Shown here: positions 26,698-35,792 of the stretch, piece after piece
How the letters are laid out: every line of letters starts with the position of its first letter
Numbering within the stretch: the first letter of the stretch is position 1
NCBI RefSeq assembly: GCF_041438805.1
Contig: NZ_CP109190.1
Span: 8,122,001-8,186,000, forward strand
Length of the DNA: 64,000 nucleotides
Direction of reading: 5' to 3'
Source: Streptomyces sp. NBC_01707
GTDB taxonomy: Bacteria > Actinomycetota > Actinomycetes > Streptomycetales > Streptomycetaceae
Notes under the pieces: generated by a model
Databases searched by the model: none
Seen by the model: the letters and a program-made list of their open reading frames with translations, nothing else
Told to the model about the DNA's origin: nothing
Made by a program: the position numbers and the translations under genes

Positions 26698-26711
26698 TCC
26701 AGAATATTGGA
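26698..26711. promoter_or_regulatory. Operator-like dyad between EamA exporter and XRE-cupin regulator
   Basis: TCCAGAATATTGGA, a 14-base dyad with 10 symmetric positions, in the 94-base divergent gap. An AT-rich stretch (GTATTTTTGAC) lies next to it, unusual in this genome, and TTGACT (26686-26691) could be the -35 of the regulator gene. Confidence 0.55.
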
Positions 26712-26717
26712 CGGAAT

Positions 26718-27290
26718 GTGTCTGACCTCGACCAGCTCACCCAGTCGCTCGCGCGCAACCTCAAGCGCTGGCGCGGTGAACGTGGCTTCACCCTGGATGC
26801 CCTCGCCGCGCGCGCGGGGGTCAGCCGCGGCATGATCATCCAGATCGAGCAGGCGCGCACCAATCCGAGTGTCGGCACCACGGTCAAGCTCGCCGACGCC
26901 CTCGGCATCAGCATCACCACCCTGCTCGACTACGAACAGGGATCGCATGTCCGGCTGGTGCCCGAGAGCCAGGCGGTGCGCATGTGGTCCACCGACAGTG
27001 GCAGTTCCACCACCCTGCTCGTCGGTACGGAGGCCAGGGGCCCGATCGAACTCTGGTCCTGGCGCCTGATGCCCGGCGACGGCAGCACCTCCGACCCGCA
27101 TCCCGAAGGCACCGTCGAACTGCTCCACGTCACGGCCGGCGTACTCACCCTCGAAGTCGACGGCGAGGCCCACTCCCTGCCCGCCGGCACCTCCGCCACC
27201 TTCGAAGCCCACCACCCGCACGCCTACCGCAACGAAGGCTCCGAACCGGCCGAGTTCACGATGGCGGTGTCCATCCCGCCCGTACGCTGA
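26718..27290 (+). CDS. XRE-family regulator with C-terminal cupin domain
   Basis: A 190-residue two-domain regulator. The helix-turn-helix (residues 8-66, RGFTLDALAARAGVSRGMIIQIE) is followed by a small-molecule-binding cupin (about 100-185, with HPEGTVELLHVTAGVLTLEVDG and EAHHPHAYRNEG). The family commonly controls an adjacent amino-acid or amine transporter, as here with the divergent EamA gene. GTG start at 26718. Confidence 0.92.
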   Translation: MSDLDQLTQSLARNLKRWRGERGFTLDALAARAGVSRGMIIQIEQARTNPSVGTTVKLADALGISITTLLDYEQGSHVRLVPESQAVRMWSTDSGSSTTLLVGTEARGPIELWSWRLMPGDGSTSDPHPEGTVELLHVTAGVLTLEVDGEAHSLPAGTSATFEAHHPHAYRNEGSEPAEFTMAVSIPPVR

Positions 27291-27334
27291 GACGCCCGAC
27301 CGGCGGCCGTGCGGTCGCTGTTAGCGTGACGCGT

Positions 27335-27895
27335 ATGCGCGCACCCATCGGCACCTTCGACAATGCCGCCCCCGCCGTCGACCGCATCGACCTCCTCACC
27401 CCTCCGGTCGCCGAGGCCGTGCGAGAGGGGTGGGGCGGTGTTCCCGCCGACCGGATCCTCCATGTCGACACGGACCCGGAGATCGCGGACACGGCGGTCT
27501 TCGTCACCCACCACGGCGCCGACCTGCTCGACCGGTCGGCCAACTGCGTCGTGGTGGCGGGCAAGCGCGGCGGCGAGGTCACCCTGGCCGCCTGCGTCGT
27601 CCTCTCCCGCACCCGCGTCGATGTGAACGGGGTGGCCCGCAAACACCTCGGCGCCCGCAAGGCGTCGTTCGCCTCCATGGACACGGCGGTCGGCGAGACC
27701 GGCATGGAGTACGGAGGTATCACCCCGATCGGGCTCCCGGCGGACTGGCCGCTGCTGCTCGATCCCGCAGTGGTGGACGAGGAGTGGGTGCTGATCGGAA
27801 GCGGCAGCCGCCGGGGCAAGCTGATCGTCCCGGGAAAGGCGCTCGCGGCCCTGCCGAACGCAGTGCTCGTCGAGGGGCTCGGCATCACGGTGTGA
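27335..27895 (+). CDS. YbaK/EbsC-type aminoacyl-tRNA deacylase
   Basis: A 186-residue protein of the YbaK/ProX editing family, which hydrolyses mischarged tRNAs such as Cys- or Ala-tRNAPro. The domain spans residues 40-180 with CVVVAGKRGGE, RKHLGARKASFAS and EYGGITPIGLP(A); the conserved Lys in the first segment and the GGxxPxG turn are present. The ATG at 27335 follows TAGCGT by 7 bases (leaderless). It is followed by a terminator hairpin. Confidence 0.88.
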   Translation: MRAPIGTFDNAAPAVDRIDLLTPPVAEAVREGWGGVPADRILHVDTDPEIADTAVFVTHHGADLLDRSANCVVVAGKRGGEVTLAACVVLSRTRVDVNGVARKHLGARKASFASMDTAVGETGMEYGGITPIGLPADWPLLLDPAVVDEEWVLIGSGSRRGKLIVPGKALAALPNAVLVEGLGITV

Positions 27896-27930
27896 GGCAC
27901 CGACGCTTCTGTTCGAACCGTTGCGGTGCC
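27896..27930. terminator. Hairpin between convergent genes
   Basis: Perfect 7-base-pair stem GGCACCG / CGGTGCC with a 21-base loop, starting 1 base after the YbaK-type gene stop and before the 3' end of the AAC(3)-like gene. Confidence 0.55.
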
Positions 27931-27994
27931 GAGGCCGGCCCGGCTCGGCGGATGCGGCAGCAAGTGCCGGGAGCCGACGGGGCGTCCGGCACCG

Positions 27995-28828
27995 TTACGG
28001 CCGCGCCGCCCGGTGGGCCGGAAGCAGACGGGTCGCGAAGTCCACCGCGTCGGTGAAGCGGAAGAGCCGTGCCGTCGCCGACCCCACCGTGCCGGTGCGT
28101 ACCGCAGTGCCGCCGGCCGTGCGCTCGAACTCCGCTCCGAGCGCCGCGAAGTCGCTGTCGTCCAGCGCGACGTCCTCGTACTCCCACCAGTGGCGCCTGC
28201 CTCCGCTACTCACCACACAGCGGTAGCTGCGGCGGGGCGGGTCGGGCACGCGGTACTCGCCCAGGTGGAACGCGCTGCAGGAGTCGAACCCGGTTCCCAG
28301 CAGCAGCACTTGAGCCCCTGAGTCATAGAGGCAGGCCAGCGGCGAGTCCTCGCCGAGATGGCAGTCGGGGCTGTGGTGCGCGACGAGCCTCTCGGCGAGC
28401 GGGCCCAGCGCGGTGAACGACGTCTGAGGGTGGCCGCTGCGGGCGGCCCCCGGCGTCTGTCGTACCGCCTCCGAGAGGCGGCCCATCGACGGCGCCGCCG
28501 ACGTCGCCCGGTCGAAGGGCGGCATGCTCGCCCGCACCGCCTCCCGGGCCGCGGCGCTGAGGCCGCGCACCCGCTCGCGGTAGTGCGGGGACGTATCGGA
28601 GTTCTCCGGTGTGAACGACGGGACGACCAGGGTGCCGTCCGCGCCGATCGCGTCCCGCAGTGCGCCGATCACCGCCCGCACCCCGCCGCTCACCGTCCCC
28701 GTCGCGCGCATCGACGCGTGCACCATGAGGACACCGCCCCGAGCCACACCGAGTTCGGACAGCTCATCGGCCAGCCGGCTTCGGCAATGGGGAACTGTCA
28801 GGACGGCGGACGCACCGGTAGGACTCAC
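27995..28828 (-). CDS. AAC(3)-family aminoglycoside N-acetyltransferase-like protein
   Basis: A 277-residue acetyl-CoA-dependent enzyme of the AAC(3)/YokD family. The N-terminus has GVLMVHASMRATG; the middle has HPQTSFTALGPLAERLVAHHS, then LGEDSPLACLYDSGAQVLLLGTGFDSCSAFHLGEY. These are the substrate and CoA-site signatures of the family, with the HLGE His/Glu pair. Many chromosomal members act on unknown amines, so resistance is not established. The GTG at 28828 is chosen (GGGAGAA about 10 bases upstream); a start 15 codons earlier is possible. Confidence 0.87.
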   Translation of the reverse strand: MSPTGASAVLTVPHCRSRLADELSELGVARGGVLMVHASMRATGTVSGGVRAVIGALRDAIGADGTLVVPSFTPENSDTSPHYRERVRGLSAAAREAVRASMPPFDRATSAAPSMGRLSEAVRQTPGAARSGHPQTSFTALGPLAERLVAHHSPDCHLGEDSPLACLYDSGAQVLLLGTGFDSCSAFHLGEYRVPDPPRRSYRCVVSSGGRRHWWEYEDVALDDSDFAALGAEFERTAGGTAVRTGTVGSATARLFRFTDAVDFATRLLPAHRAARP

Positions 28829-28909
28829 AGCGGGACATTCTCCCAGCCGTTCGGCATGTGTGACACCCCGCACATTCGGCCGAGACGCGGTAGCCCGCTC
28901 ATCGGTCGC

Positions 28910-29332
28910 TCATCGGTCCAGGCGAGGGATCTCGATCGCCGGGCAGTGGTCCATCACCATGTCGATTCCGGCCGCCCGTGTGCGTTCGTACGCGGCGTCG
29001 TCGATCACACCGAGCTGGAACCAGACCGCCTTCGCGCCGACCCTGACCGCTTCGTCCGCGACGGCGCCCGCCAGTTCGCTGTTGACGAAGACGTCCACGA
29101 CATCGACCGGGAACGGAATGTCCGCAAGCGAGGCGTACCCCTCCTCGCCCAGGACCCGCTCCGCCTTGGGATGCACGGGGACGACGCGTTTGCCGAAGCG
29201 CTGGAGCACCGCGGCGACGCCGTAGGCAGCGCGCGACTCGTTGTTGGACAGTCCCACGACGGCCCAGGTGTCGCCTGTGTTCCGGAGGATCCTGCGGATC
29301 GTCTCTGCATCTGTGCCCGTGTCTGCATACAT
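28910..29332 (-). CDS. CoA-binding domain protein (YccU-like)
   Basis: A 140-residue Rossmann protein of the CoA-binding-2 family: WAVVGLSNNESRAAYGVAAVLQRFG at the N-terminus, VPVHPKAERVLGEEGYASLADIP, and a C-terminal DHCPAIEIPRL, the family's closing motif with the conserved Cys. Members bind CoA, but their biological role is not clear. The ATG at 29332 is divergent from the yigZ-type gene (58 bases). Confidence 0.88.
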   Translation of the reverse strand: MYADTGTDAETIRRILRNTGDTWAVVGLSNNESRAAYGVAAVLQRFGKRVVPVHPKAERVLGEEGYASLADIPFPVDVVDVFVNSELAGAVADEAVRVGAKAVWFQLGVIDDAAYERTRAAGIDMVMDHCPAIEIPRLDR

Positions 29333-29390
29333 GATTCGATCAACGGACTGCGGTCCTGGGCCATTCCCGTCCTGCGCATAGGGTGGCCGG

Positions 29391-30017
29391 ATGCAGGAGC
29401 AGTACCGGACAGTCGCCCGAGCGGGCGTGCACGAGACCGAGATCAACCGATCGCGCTTCATCTGCGCGCTCGCCCCCGCCGCCACCGAGCAGGAGGCGCA
29501 GGACTTCGTCGCACGCATCCGCAGGGAGCACCCGACCGCCAGCCACAACTGCTTCGCGTACGTGATCGGCGCCGACGCGTCCGTACAGAAGGCGAGTGAC
29601 GACGGCGAGCCCGGCGGCACCGCGGGCGTCCCGATGCTGCAGATGCTGATGCGCCGCGAGATGCGGTACGTCGCCGCCGTCGTCACCCGCTACTACGGCG
29701 GCGTGAAGCTCGGGGCCGGGGGACTGATCCGGGCCTACGGAGGGGTGGTCGGCGAGGCTCTCGACGAGCTCGGCACGATCACCCGACAGCGGTTCCGGCT
29801 CGCCACGATCACCGTCGGCCACCAGCGGGCCGGCAGGCTGGAGAACGATCTGCGGGCCACGGGACTGGCCGTGCGGGAGGTCCGGTACGCGGAGGCGGTG
29901 ATCATCGAGATCGGACTGCCGGACTCCGATGTCGAGAGCTTCCGGAGCTGGCTGGCCGACGCGACCGCGGGTGAGGCGCTGCTGGAGCTGGGCGGTGAGG
30001 CGTACGGAGATGCCTGA
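29391..30017 (+). CDS. YigZ/IMPACT-family protein
   Basis: A 208-residue protein with an N-terminal IMPACT domain (SRFICALAPAATEQEAQDFV, DDGEPGGTAGVPMLQMLM, VVTRYYGGVKLGAGGLIRAYGG) and a C-terminal DUF1949-type ferredoxin-like domain. In other organisms relatives affect translation control or stalled ribosomes, but the bacterial function is not settled. The ATG at 29391 follows TAGGGT by six bases (leaderless). Confidence 0.93.
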   Translation: MQEQYRTVARAGVHETEINRSRFICALAPAATEQEAQDFVARIRREHPTASHNCFAYVIGADASVQKASDDGEPGGTAGVPMLQMLMRREMRYVAAVVTRYYGGVKLGAGGLIRAYGGVVGEALDELGTITRQRFRLATITVGHQRAGRLENDLRATGLAVREVRYAEAVIIEIGLPDSDVESFRSWLADATAGEALLELGGEAYGDA

Positions 30018-30305
30018 TCGCTCCTGACGCGGTGGGACGGCCGGGCCGCGGGGCCTCCGGCAGGCGGAACAGTGGGCCATCGGAACCCAGGTCGGTCTCA
30101 TTCGCCGAACACGTCGGAGGGGGTGCGCGGCGATGGGAGACTGTGGGCTGTGAGCAGACAGGTTCGTGAGGGATCAGAGGAACAGCGGCGTTAGCGTGGT
30201 CGGTGGCGTCCGTGCAGTCCCGCACCGGTGCGGTGCGGCTGCCGGGCACGGCAGGTGCGGACGCCGGGTGCGAAGGAATCGAAACATGCAGGTCGGAGCC
30301 AGGTC

Positions 30306-31472
30306 TTGAGGATTTTGCACACATCGGACTGGCACCTGGGGCGGTCGTTCCACCGGGCCTCCCTGCTCGACGCGCAAGCCGACTGTCTCGATCATCTGGT
30401 GGCGACTGTGCGCGAACGCGAGGTCGACGCCGTCGTGGTGGCGGGTGATGTGTACGACAGGGCCGTGCCCCCGCTGTCCGCCGTGGAGCTCTTCGACCGG
30501 GCCCTGCACCGGCTCGCCGCCGTCGGGGTGCCCACGGTGATGATCTCCGGGAACCATGACTCGGCCCGCAGACTCGGCGTGGGTGCCGGTCTGATGGGCC
30601 GGGCCGGGATCCATCTGCGGACCGACCCCGCGGAGTGCGGCACCCCCGTGGTCCTGCGGGACGACCATGGCGACGTCGCGTTCTACGGACTTCCCTACCT
30701 CGAACCGGCCCTCGTCAAGGACGTGTTCAAAGCAGAGCGGGCCGGACACGAGGCCGTGCTGACCGCCGCCATGGACCGCGTCCGCGCCGACCTCGCGACA
30801 CGGCCGGACTCCACCCGGTCCGTGGTGCTCGCCCACGCCTTCGTCGCCGGCGGCGCACCCAGCGAAAGCGAACGCGACATCACCGTCGGCGGAGTCGCCG
30901 CCGTCCCTGCCGGGGTCTTCGACGGCGTCGACTACACGGCGCTCGGCCACCTGCACGGCAGTCAGGCCGTCACCGAGCGGGTCCGCTACTCCGGCTCGCC
31001 CCTCGCCTACTCCTTCTCCGAGGTGGACCACCGCAAGACCATGTGGCTGATCGATCTCGACGCCACGGGAGAGATCACCGCCGACCGGATCGACTTCCCG
31101 GTGCCCCGGCCGCTCGCCCGGCTCCGCGGCCGCCTCGACACGCTTCTCGACGATCCCCGGCTGGCCCGGCACGAGGAGGCGTGGGTGGAGGCGACCCTCA
31201 CCGACCCCGTCCGTCCGGACGAGCCGATGGCCCGTCTCATGGCGCGGTTCCCGCACACCCTCAGCCTCGTCCTCGACCCCGAGCGGGCCCCCGAGGATCC
31301 GCTCGCCTCGTACGCACAGCGCCTCAAGGGGCGCGACGACCAGCAGATCGCGGAGGACTTCGTGGCGCATGTCCGGGGCGGGCACGGGGCGGACGACCGG
31401 GAGCGTACGGTGCTGCGCGGCGCCTTCGACCACGTACGGGTGGACGACGGCGTACGCGAGGTGAACCGTTGA
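30306..31472 (+). CDS. sbcD: DNA double-strand nuclease subunit SbcD (Mre11-like)
   Basis: A 388-residue metallophosphoesterase that, with SbcC, cleaves hairpins and protein-blocked DNA ends. All phosphoesterase motifs are visible: HTSDWHLGR (5-13), AGDVYD, SGNHDSA, AHAFVAGG and LGHLHG. The C-terminal capping domain follows. The TTG at 30306 is the start that places the first strand (LRILHTSD) at the N-terminus, with GGAG 6 bases upstream. Its stop overlaps the sbcC start (TTGA), so translation is coupled. Confidence 0.95.
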   Translation: MRILHTSDWHLGRSFHRASLLDAQADCLDHLVATVREREVDAVVVAGDVYDRAVPPLSAVELFDRALHRLAAVGVPTVMISGNHDSARRLGVGAGLMGRAGIHLRTDPAECGTPVVLRDDHGDVAFYGLPYLEPALVKDVFKAERAGHEAVLTAAMDRVRADLATRPDSTRSVVLAHAFVAGGAPSESERDITVGGVAAVPAGVFDGVDYTALGHLHGSQAVTERVRYSGSPLAYSFSEVDHRKTMWLIDLDATGEITADRIDFPVPRPLARLRGRLDTLLDDPRLARHEEAWVEATLTDPVRPDEPMARLMARFPHTLSLVLDPERAPEDPLASYAQRLKGRDDQQIAEDFVAHVRGGHGADDRERTVLRGAFDHVRVDDGVREVNR

Positions 31473-34400
31473 GACTCCACCGACTCACCCTCACCGCCTT
31501 CGGCCCGTTCGGCGCCACCCAGGAAGTCGACTTCGACGCGCTCTCGTCCGCCGGACTCTTTCTGCTGCACGGTCCCACCGGGGCCGGGAAGACCTCCGTC
31601 CTCGACGCCGTCTGCTACGGGCTGTACGGCGCGGTGCCCGGCGCCCGCCAGAGCCCCGGCACCTCGCTGCGCAGCGACCATGCGCCGGTCGGCCTGCCCA
31701 CCGAGGTGCGGCTGGAACTGACCGTCGGCGGACGGCGTCTGGAGATCACCCGGCGCCCCGCCCAGCCCCGCCCCAAGAAGAAGGGGGACGGCTTCACCAC
31801 CGAGAAGGCCCAGAGCTGGCTGCGCGAGTACGACCCCGGGAGCGGCTGGCAGGCGCTCAGCCGGTCGCATCAGGAGATCGGTGAGGAGATCACCCAGCTC
31901 ATCGGGATGAGCCGGGACCAGTTCTGCCAGGTGGTGCTCCTGCCGCAGGGCGACTTCGCACGCTTTCTGCGCGCCGACGCCGAAGCACGCGGCAAGCTGC
32001 TCGGCAGACTCTTCGACACCCGCCGTTTCGCGGCCGTAGAGGAACGCCTCACCGAACTGCGCCGTACCGCTGAGACCCAGGTGAAGGCCGGCGACGAACA
32101 GATTCTCGCGATCGCCCAGCGGATCGCTCAGGCCGCAGGACCGGCGGCCGGCGAGCTGCCCCTGCCGGACGCCCAGCCCGGCGAACCAGGACTGTCCGAC
32201 GGCGTGCTGGAATGGTCCGCCGTCGCCCGCAGCGGCGCCCGGGAACGGCTCGACATCGCTGAGTCCGTCCTGGCCGCGGCCGAGAGCCGACAGGCGGCAG
32301 CCCGCCGCGCACTCGACGCCGCACGCGAACTCGCCAGGCTCCAGCAGCGGTACGAGGAGACGCGGCGCCGCGCCACCGAACTCGAAGCCCGTCGCCCCGA
32401 CCGCGACGAGCACCAGGCCCGGCTCGAACGTGCCCGCAAGGCAGATCGTGTCGCCCCCGCACTGGAGCTGCGTGACGAGGCGGAACGGGCCTACCGGACG
32501 GCGGGCGCGGCCCGCGAGCGCACCCGGGCCCAGCTGCCGGACACCCTTGCCGACGCCGGTGCGGAACAGCTGGCGGCTCTGGAACGCAGACTCCGGCAGG
32601 AGCTGGGCGGCCTCGACGCCGCGCGTCGGGCCGAGCGGCGCAGCGCGGAGATCGACACCGAGCGGGCCGAACTGGAGCGGCAGGCCCGGGCCGACGACGA
32701 ACTGATCCTGGAGGCGGAAGGCTGGCTCGCGGGCTGGGAACCTGCCCGCCGCGGCCTTCAGGAACGCATCGAAGCGGCCCAGGAGTCCGCGACCCGCGCC
32801 GAACAACTGGCGGGCCGGCTGGAACCGGCTCGCCGCCGGCTGGAAGCGGCACGGCGCCGAGATGCGCTCGCGACGGAGACGGCGGCCGCCGCGGACCGGC
32901 TGGCCGCTGCCCGGGAGCGTGCGCTCGGCGCCCATGAGAAGTGGCTGGAGCTGCGCGAACGGCGGCTGCGGGACATCGCCGCCGAGCTCGCGGAGCAGCT
33001 CGTCGACGGCGAGGCCTGCAAGGTGTGCGGGTCGGGCGACCACCCGAAGCCGGCCCGCGCCGGTGACGGTCATGTCGACAAGTCGGCCGAGGAGGCCGCT
33101 CTCGACACCTACCGGCGGGCCGAGCAGGTCCGTACGGAGGCGGACCGGGAACTCGGAGTCGTACGCGAGAAGCACGCTGCGGCGCGGGAGGCGGCCCGGC
33201 CGGCGCAGGCGAGGGACGCGGCGGGTGCGGCAGATGGCAGCGAGGCCCGCGCAGCTGAGCCGTCCGTCGGCGAGCTTTCCGGCGCCGCCGCTGCCGATGC
33301 GGCCCACACCGTCACGTCACCGGACCCCACCGTCGTCGAACTCGGCGCCCTGGTCGCCCGGTTGACGAGCGAGTACGAACAGGCGCACCGCACCGCCGCC
33401 GGCACGCACGCCGCGCGCGAGGCTCTCGTAGCCGCCGAACGGGAGCAGGCCCAGAGGCTCGAAGAGCGGCAGTCGGCCGAGCGCCGCGCCGCTGCCCGGA
33501 CCTCCCGGCGGGACGGGCTCGACCGCGAGCAGTCCGCCCTGGAAGCCGAGTTGGTGACCGCCCGTGGCGAGTCCGACAGCGTCGCCGCGCATGCGGCCCT
33601 GCTGGAGAGCCGGGTCGCCCTGCTCGCCGACGCCGCGGAGGCGGTGCGCGCCGAGGAAGCGGCGGCGCAGCGCAGCAAGGAGGCCGACGGCCGGCTCTCG
33701 GACGCCGCGTTCCGGGCCGGTTTCGACACCCCGCAGGCCGCCGTGGCGACCCTGCTCACCGCCTCCGAACAGCGCGACCTCCAGCACCTGATCGACGCCT
33801 GGCAGGCCGAGGCCGCCGCTGTCGCCGACCGGCTCGCCGAGGTGGAGACCCGCGCCGCCGCCGAACGCCCGCAGGCCGACCCGGACGCAGCGCAGGCCGC
33901 GTACGACGCGGCCGAGCGACAGGTGAGGGATGCCGCCGCCACGCTCGCCGCCACCCGGGAGCGCTGCACCGAACTCGGCCGGCTGTCGCGCCGCGCGGCG
34001 GACGAAGTGCGCAGGCTGGGACCGCTGCGCGAGGAGTACGAGCGGGTCGCACGGCTTGCCGGGCTCACCGCCGGAACCTCGGCCGACAACGAACGCAAGA
34101 TGCGGCTGGAGTCGTACGTGCTCGCCGCCCGGCTCGAACAGGTCGCGGCCGCCGCCACCGCACGGCTGCAGCGCATGTCGTCGGGCCGCTACACACTGGT
34201 CCACTCCGACGCCCGCACCGGAGGCCGCCGGGCCGGCCTCGGGCTGCATGTCGTCGACGCCTGGACCGGCCGCGAGCGCGACACAGCCACGCTCTCCGGC
34301 GGCGAGACGTTCTTCGCCTCGCTCGCCCTGGCGCTCGGCCTGGCCGACGTCGTCACCGACGAGGCGGGCGGGGTCCGGCTGGACACCCTCTTCATCGACG

Positions 34401-34600
34401 AAGGGTTCGGCAGCCTGGACGACCAGACCCTGGACGAGGTGCTCGACGTACTGGACTCGCTGCGCGAGCGGGACCGCAGCGTCGGTATCGTCAGCCATGT
34501 CGGCGATCTGCGCCGCCGTATCCCCGCCCAGCTCGAGGTGGTCAAGGAGCGGCACGGATCGGCGGTGCGGCACCGGGCCGGCGGCGCGGTCAGCGGCTGA
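31469..34600 (+). CDS. sbcC: DNA double-strand nuclease ATPase subunit SbcC (Rad50-like)
   Basis: A 1043-residue SMC-like ATPase. Walker A GPTGAGKT is at residues 35-42 and the Q-loop lies in VVLLPQGDFARFLRA. A long Ala/Glu/Arg-rich coiled coil is split by a zinc hook CKVCGSGDHP (517-526), then a second coil, the signature LSGGETFFASL (from 942) and Walker B LDTLFIDEGFGSLDD (about 970-984). TTG start at 31469 overlapping the sbcD stop. The second coil carries an unusually Ala-rich insert (about residues 575-615). The 3' end overlaps the convergent Lrp gene by 11 bases. Confidence 0.96.
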   Translation: MRLHRLTLTAFGPFGATQEVDFDALSSAGLFLLHGPTGAGKTSVLDAVCYGLYGAVPGARQSPGTSLRSDHAPVGLPTEVRLELTVGGRRLEITRRPAQPRPKKKGDGFTTEKAQSWLREYDPGSGWQALSRSHQEIGEEITQLIGMSRDQFCQVVLLPQGDFARFLRADAEARGKLLGRLFDTRRFAAVEERLTELRRTAETQVKAGDEQILAIAQRIAQAAGPAAGELPLPDAQPGEPGLSDGVLEWSAVARSGARERLDIAESVLAAAESRQAAARRALDAARELARLQQRYEETRRRATELEARRPDRDEHQARLERARKADRVAPALELRDEAERAYRTAGAARERTRAQLPDTLADAGAEQLAALERRLRQELGGLDAARRAERRSAEIDTERAELERQARADDELILEAEGWLAGWEPARRGLQERIEAAQESATRAEQLAGRLEPARRRLEAARRRDALATETAAAADRLAAARERALGAHEKWLELRERRLRDIAAELAEQLVDGEACKVCGSGDHPKPARAGDGHVDKSAEEAALDTYRRAEQVRTEADRELGVVREKHAAAREAARPAQARDAAGAADGSEARAAEPSVGELSGAAAADAAHTVTSPDPTVVELGALVARLTSEYEQAHRTAAGTHAAREALVAAEREQAQRLEERQSAERRAAARTSRRDGLDREQSALEAELVTARGESDSVAAHAALLESRVALLADAAEAVRAEEAAAQRSKEADGRLSDAAFRAGFDTPQAAVATLLTASEQRDLQHLIDAWQAEAAAVADRLAEVETRAAAERPQADPDAAQAAYDAAERQVRDAAATLAATRERCTELGRLSRRAADEVRRLGPLREEYERVARLAGLTAGTSADNERKMRLESYVLAARLEQVAAAATARLQRMSSGRYTLVHSDARTGGRRAGLGLHVVDAWTGRERDTATLSGGETFFASLALALGLADVVTDEAGGVRLDTLFIDEGFGSLDDQTLDEVLDVLDSLRERDRSVGIVSHVGDLRRRIPAQLEVVKERHGSAVRHRAGGAVSG

Positions 34601-35036
34601 CGGCCCGCCGGGGGAGGGGCGAGGAGTACACGACGCTGGTGGTGACGGAGCCGAGCGCGCCGATCTTCCCGGCGACTCCTTCCAGGTGGCTCATCGAGCG
34701 GGCGGTGACCTTGAGTACGAAGCAGTCGTCACCGGTGACGTGATGGGCCTCCATGATCTCGGGTGTGGTGTCGAGGAGATCGTGGAAAGGCTTGTAGTTG
34801 CCGTTCGGATAGCGCAGTCGGACGAGGGCGAGAATCGGCAGCCCGAGCCGCTCCGGCTCCACCACGGCGGCGTAACCGCTGATGATGCCCGCCTCCTCCA
34901 GCCGGCGCACCCGTTCCGTCACCGCGCTGGGGGACATGGCGACCTCGCGGGCCAGTTCGGCGAAGGTGGCCCGTCCGTCGCGTTGCAGGACATCGAGGAT
35001 GCGCCAGTCGGTGGCGTCCGGGGAATAGTCGGTCAT
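34590..35036 (-). CDS. Lrp/AsnC-family transcriptional regulator
   Basis: A 148-residue regulator: N-terminal HTH (residues 8-58, ILDVLQRDGRATFAELAREVAMSPSAVTERVRRLEEAGII) and a RAM/ACT-like ligand domain (65-140) with HHVTGDDCFVLKV. The start at the ATG at 35036 leaves a 93-base divergent gap to the rhodanese gene, which is the likely target. The ligand is probably an amino acid, possibly sulfur-containing given the neighbour. Confidence 0.93.
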   Translation of the reverse strand: MTDYSPDATDWRILDVLQRDGRATFAELAREVAMSPSAVTERVRRLEEAGIISGYAAVVEPERLGLPILALVRLRYPNGNYKPFHDLLDTTPEIMEAHHVTGDDCFVLKVTARSMSHLEGVAGKIGALGSVTTSVVYSSPLPRRAVSR

Positions 35037-35044
35037 GCCGCGAG

Positions 35045-35078
35045 ACAACAGGGGATTCCCCGGCGAATCAAGTGTTGT
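35045..35078. promoter_or_regulatory. Operator-like region between Lrp and rhodanese genes
   Basis: ACAACA (35045-35050) and TGTTGT (35073-35078) form outer arms; GGGGATTCCCC (35051-35061) is an internal palindrome. It is next to the Lrp start, in keeping with autoregulation. The site is weakly defined. Confidence 0.4.
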
Positions 35079-35129
35079 GCCGAGGGTCTCTTCTTCCTGC
35101 AAAGGATCGCCGGTCGTAGATTTTCGGTC

Positions 35130-35618
35130 ATGACTTCGCAGCTCAGCGCCTCCACGGCCAACCCCGTCCTCCGTGTCCCGCCGGCCTCTCCGGCTGCGGC
35201 CGCCGCCTACTTCGGCGCCTCGCTGGCCTTCCACGCCGATGTCTCGGACGTCGCCGCCGCGCTCGCAGCCGACGCGGATCCCGGTTTCGTCGTCCTCGAC
35301 TCCCGGTCCGCCGCCTCCTGGGACCAGGGGCACATCCCCGGCGCGGTCCACCTGCCGACCGCGCTCATCGCGGAGCAGGCCCGGAACCTCCTCGACCCCG
35401 CCGTGCCCGTCGTCACGTACTGCTGGGGCCCCGGCTGCAACGGCGCCACCCGCGCCGCGCTGGCCCTCGCCGAACTGGGCTACCAGGTCAAGGAGATGCT
35501 CGGCGGATTCGAGTACTGGGCGCGCGAGGGCTTCGAGTTCGAGACCTGGGAGGGCCGCGAGCGGCGCACCGCCGACCCGTTCACCGCACCCGTCGACTCG
35601 GACGACTGCGGCTGCTGA
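35130..35618 (+). CDS. Rhodanese-like sulfurtransferase
   Basis: A 162-residue single rhodanese domain. The N-terminal VLDSRSAASWDQGHIPGAVHLPTA is the CH2A-like segment; the active-site Cys lies in TYCWGPGCNGATRAA, a long-loop variant with a second Cys. It may handle sulfane sulfur or, in this loop class, other oxyanions. The protein ends in DDCGC, a Cys pair that could bind metal or be redox active. The ATG at 35130 follows TAGATT by 7 bases (leaderless). Divergent from an Lrp regulator. Confidence 0.9.
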   Translation: MTSQLSASTANPVLRVPPASPAAAAAYFGASLAFHADVSDVAAALAADADPGFVVLDSRSAASWDQGHIPGAVHLPTALIAEQARNLLDPAVPVVTYCWGPGCNGATRAALALAELGYQVKEMLGGFEYWAREGFEFETWEGRERRTADPFTAPVDSDDCGC

Positions 35619-35792
35619 GCGGATCGGGCCACGCGGCTCGGCGGGCCGTCCGTCGTCACTCCCGGCCCGGCGGTCCGGCCGACCCGAGGAGACCGGACTC
35701 TCACAGCAGAGGGAGGACGCGGGTGGCCGACGGCAGCCGGGCCACGGCACCGAGCCGCGCCCTGCCGCCGTCCCACCGAGCGTGGTCCGGGT

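Noticed and set aside
30635..31468. N-terminal extension of the sbcC frame
   Set aside because: This part is the +1 shadow of sbcD and Arg/Pro-rich; the Rad50-type N-terminus begins at the TTG at 31469.
32128..34573. Long minus-strand frames within sbcC
   Set aside because: Shadows of the Ala/Glu/Arg-rich coiled coil; Ser/Arg or Gly-rich compositions without motifs.
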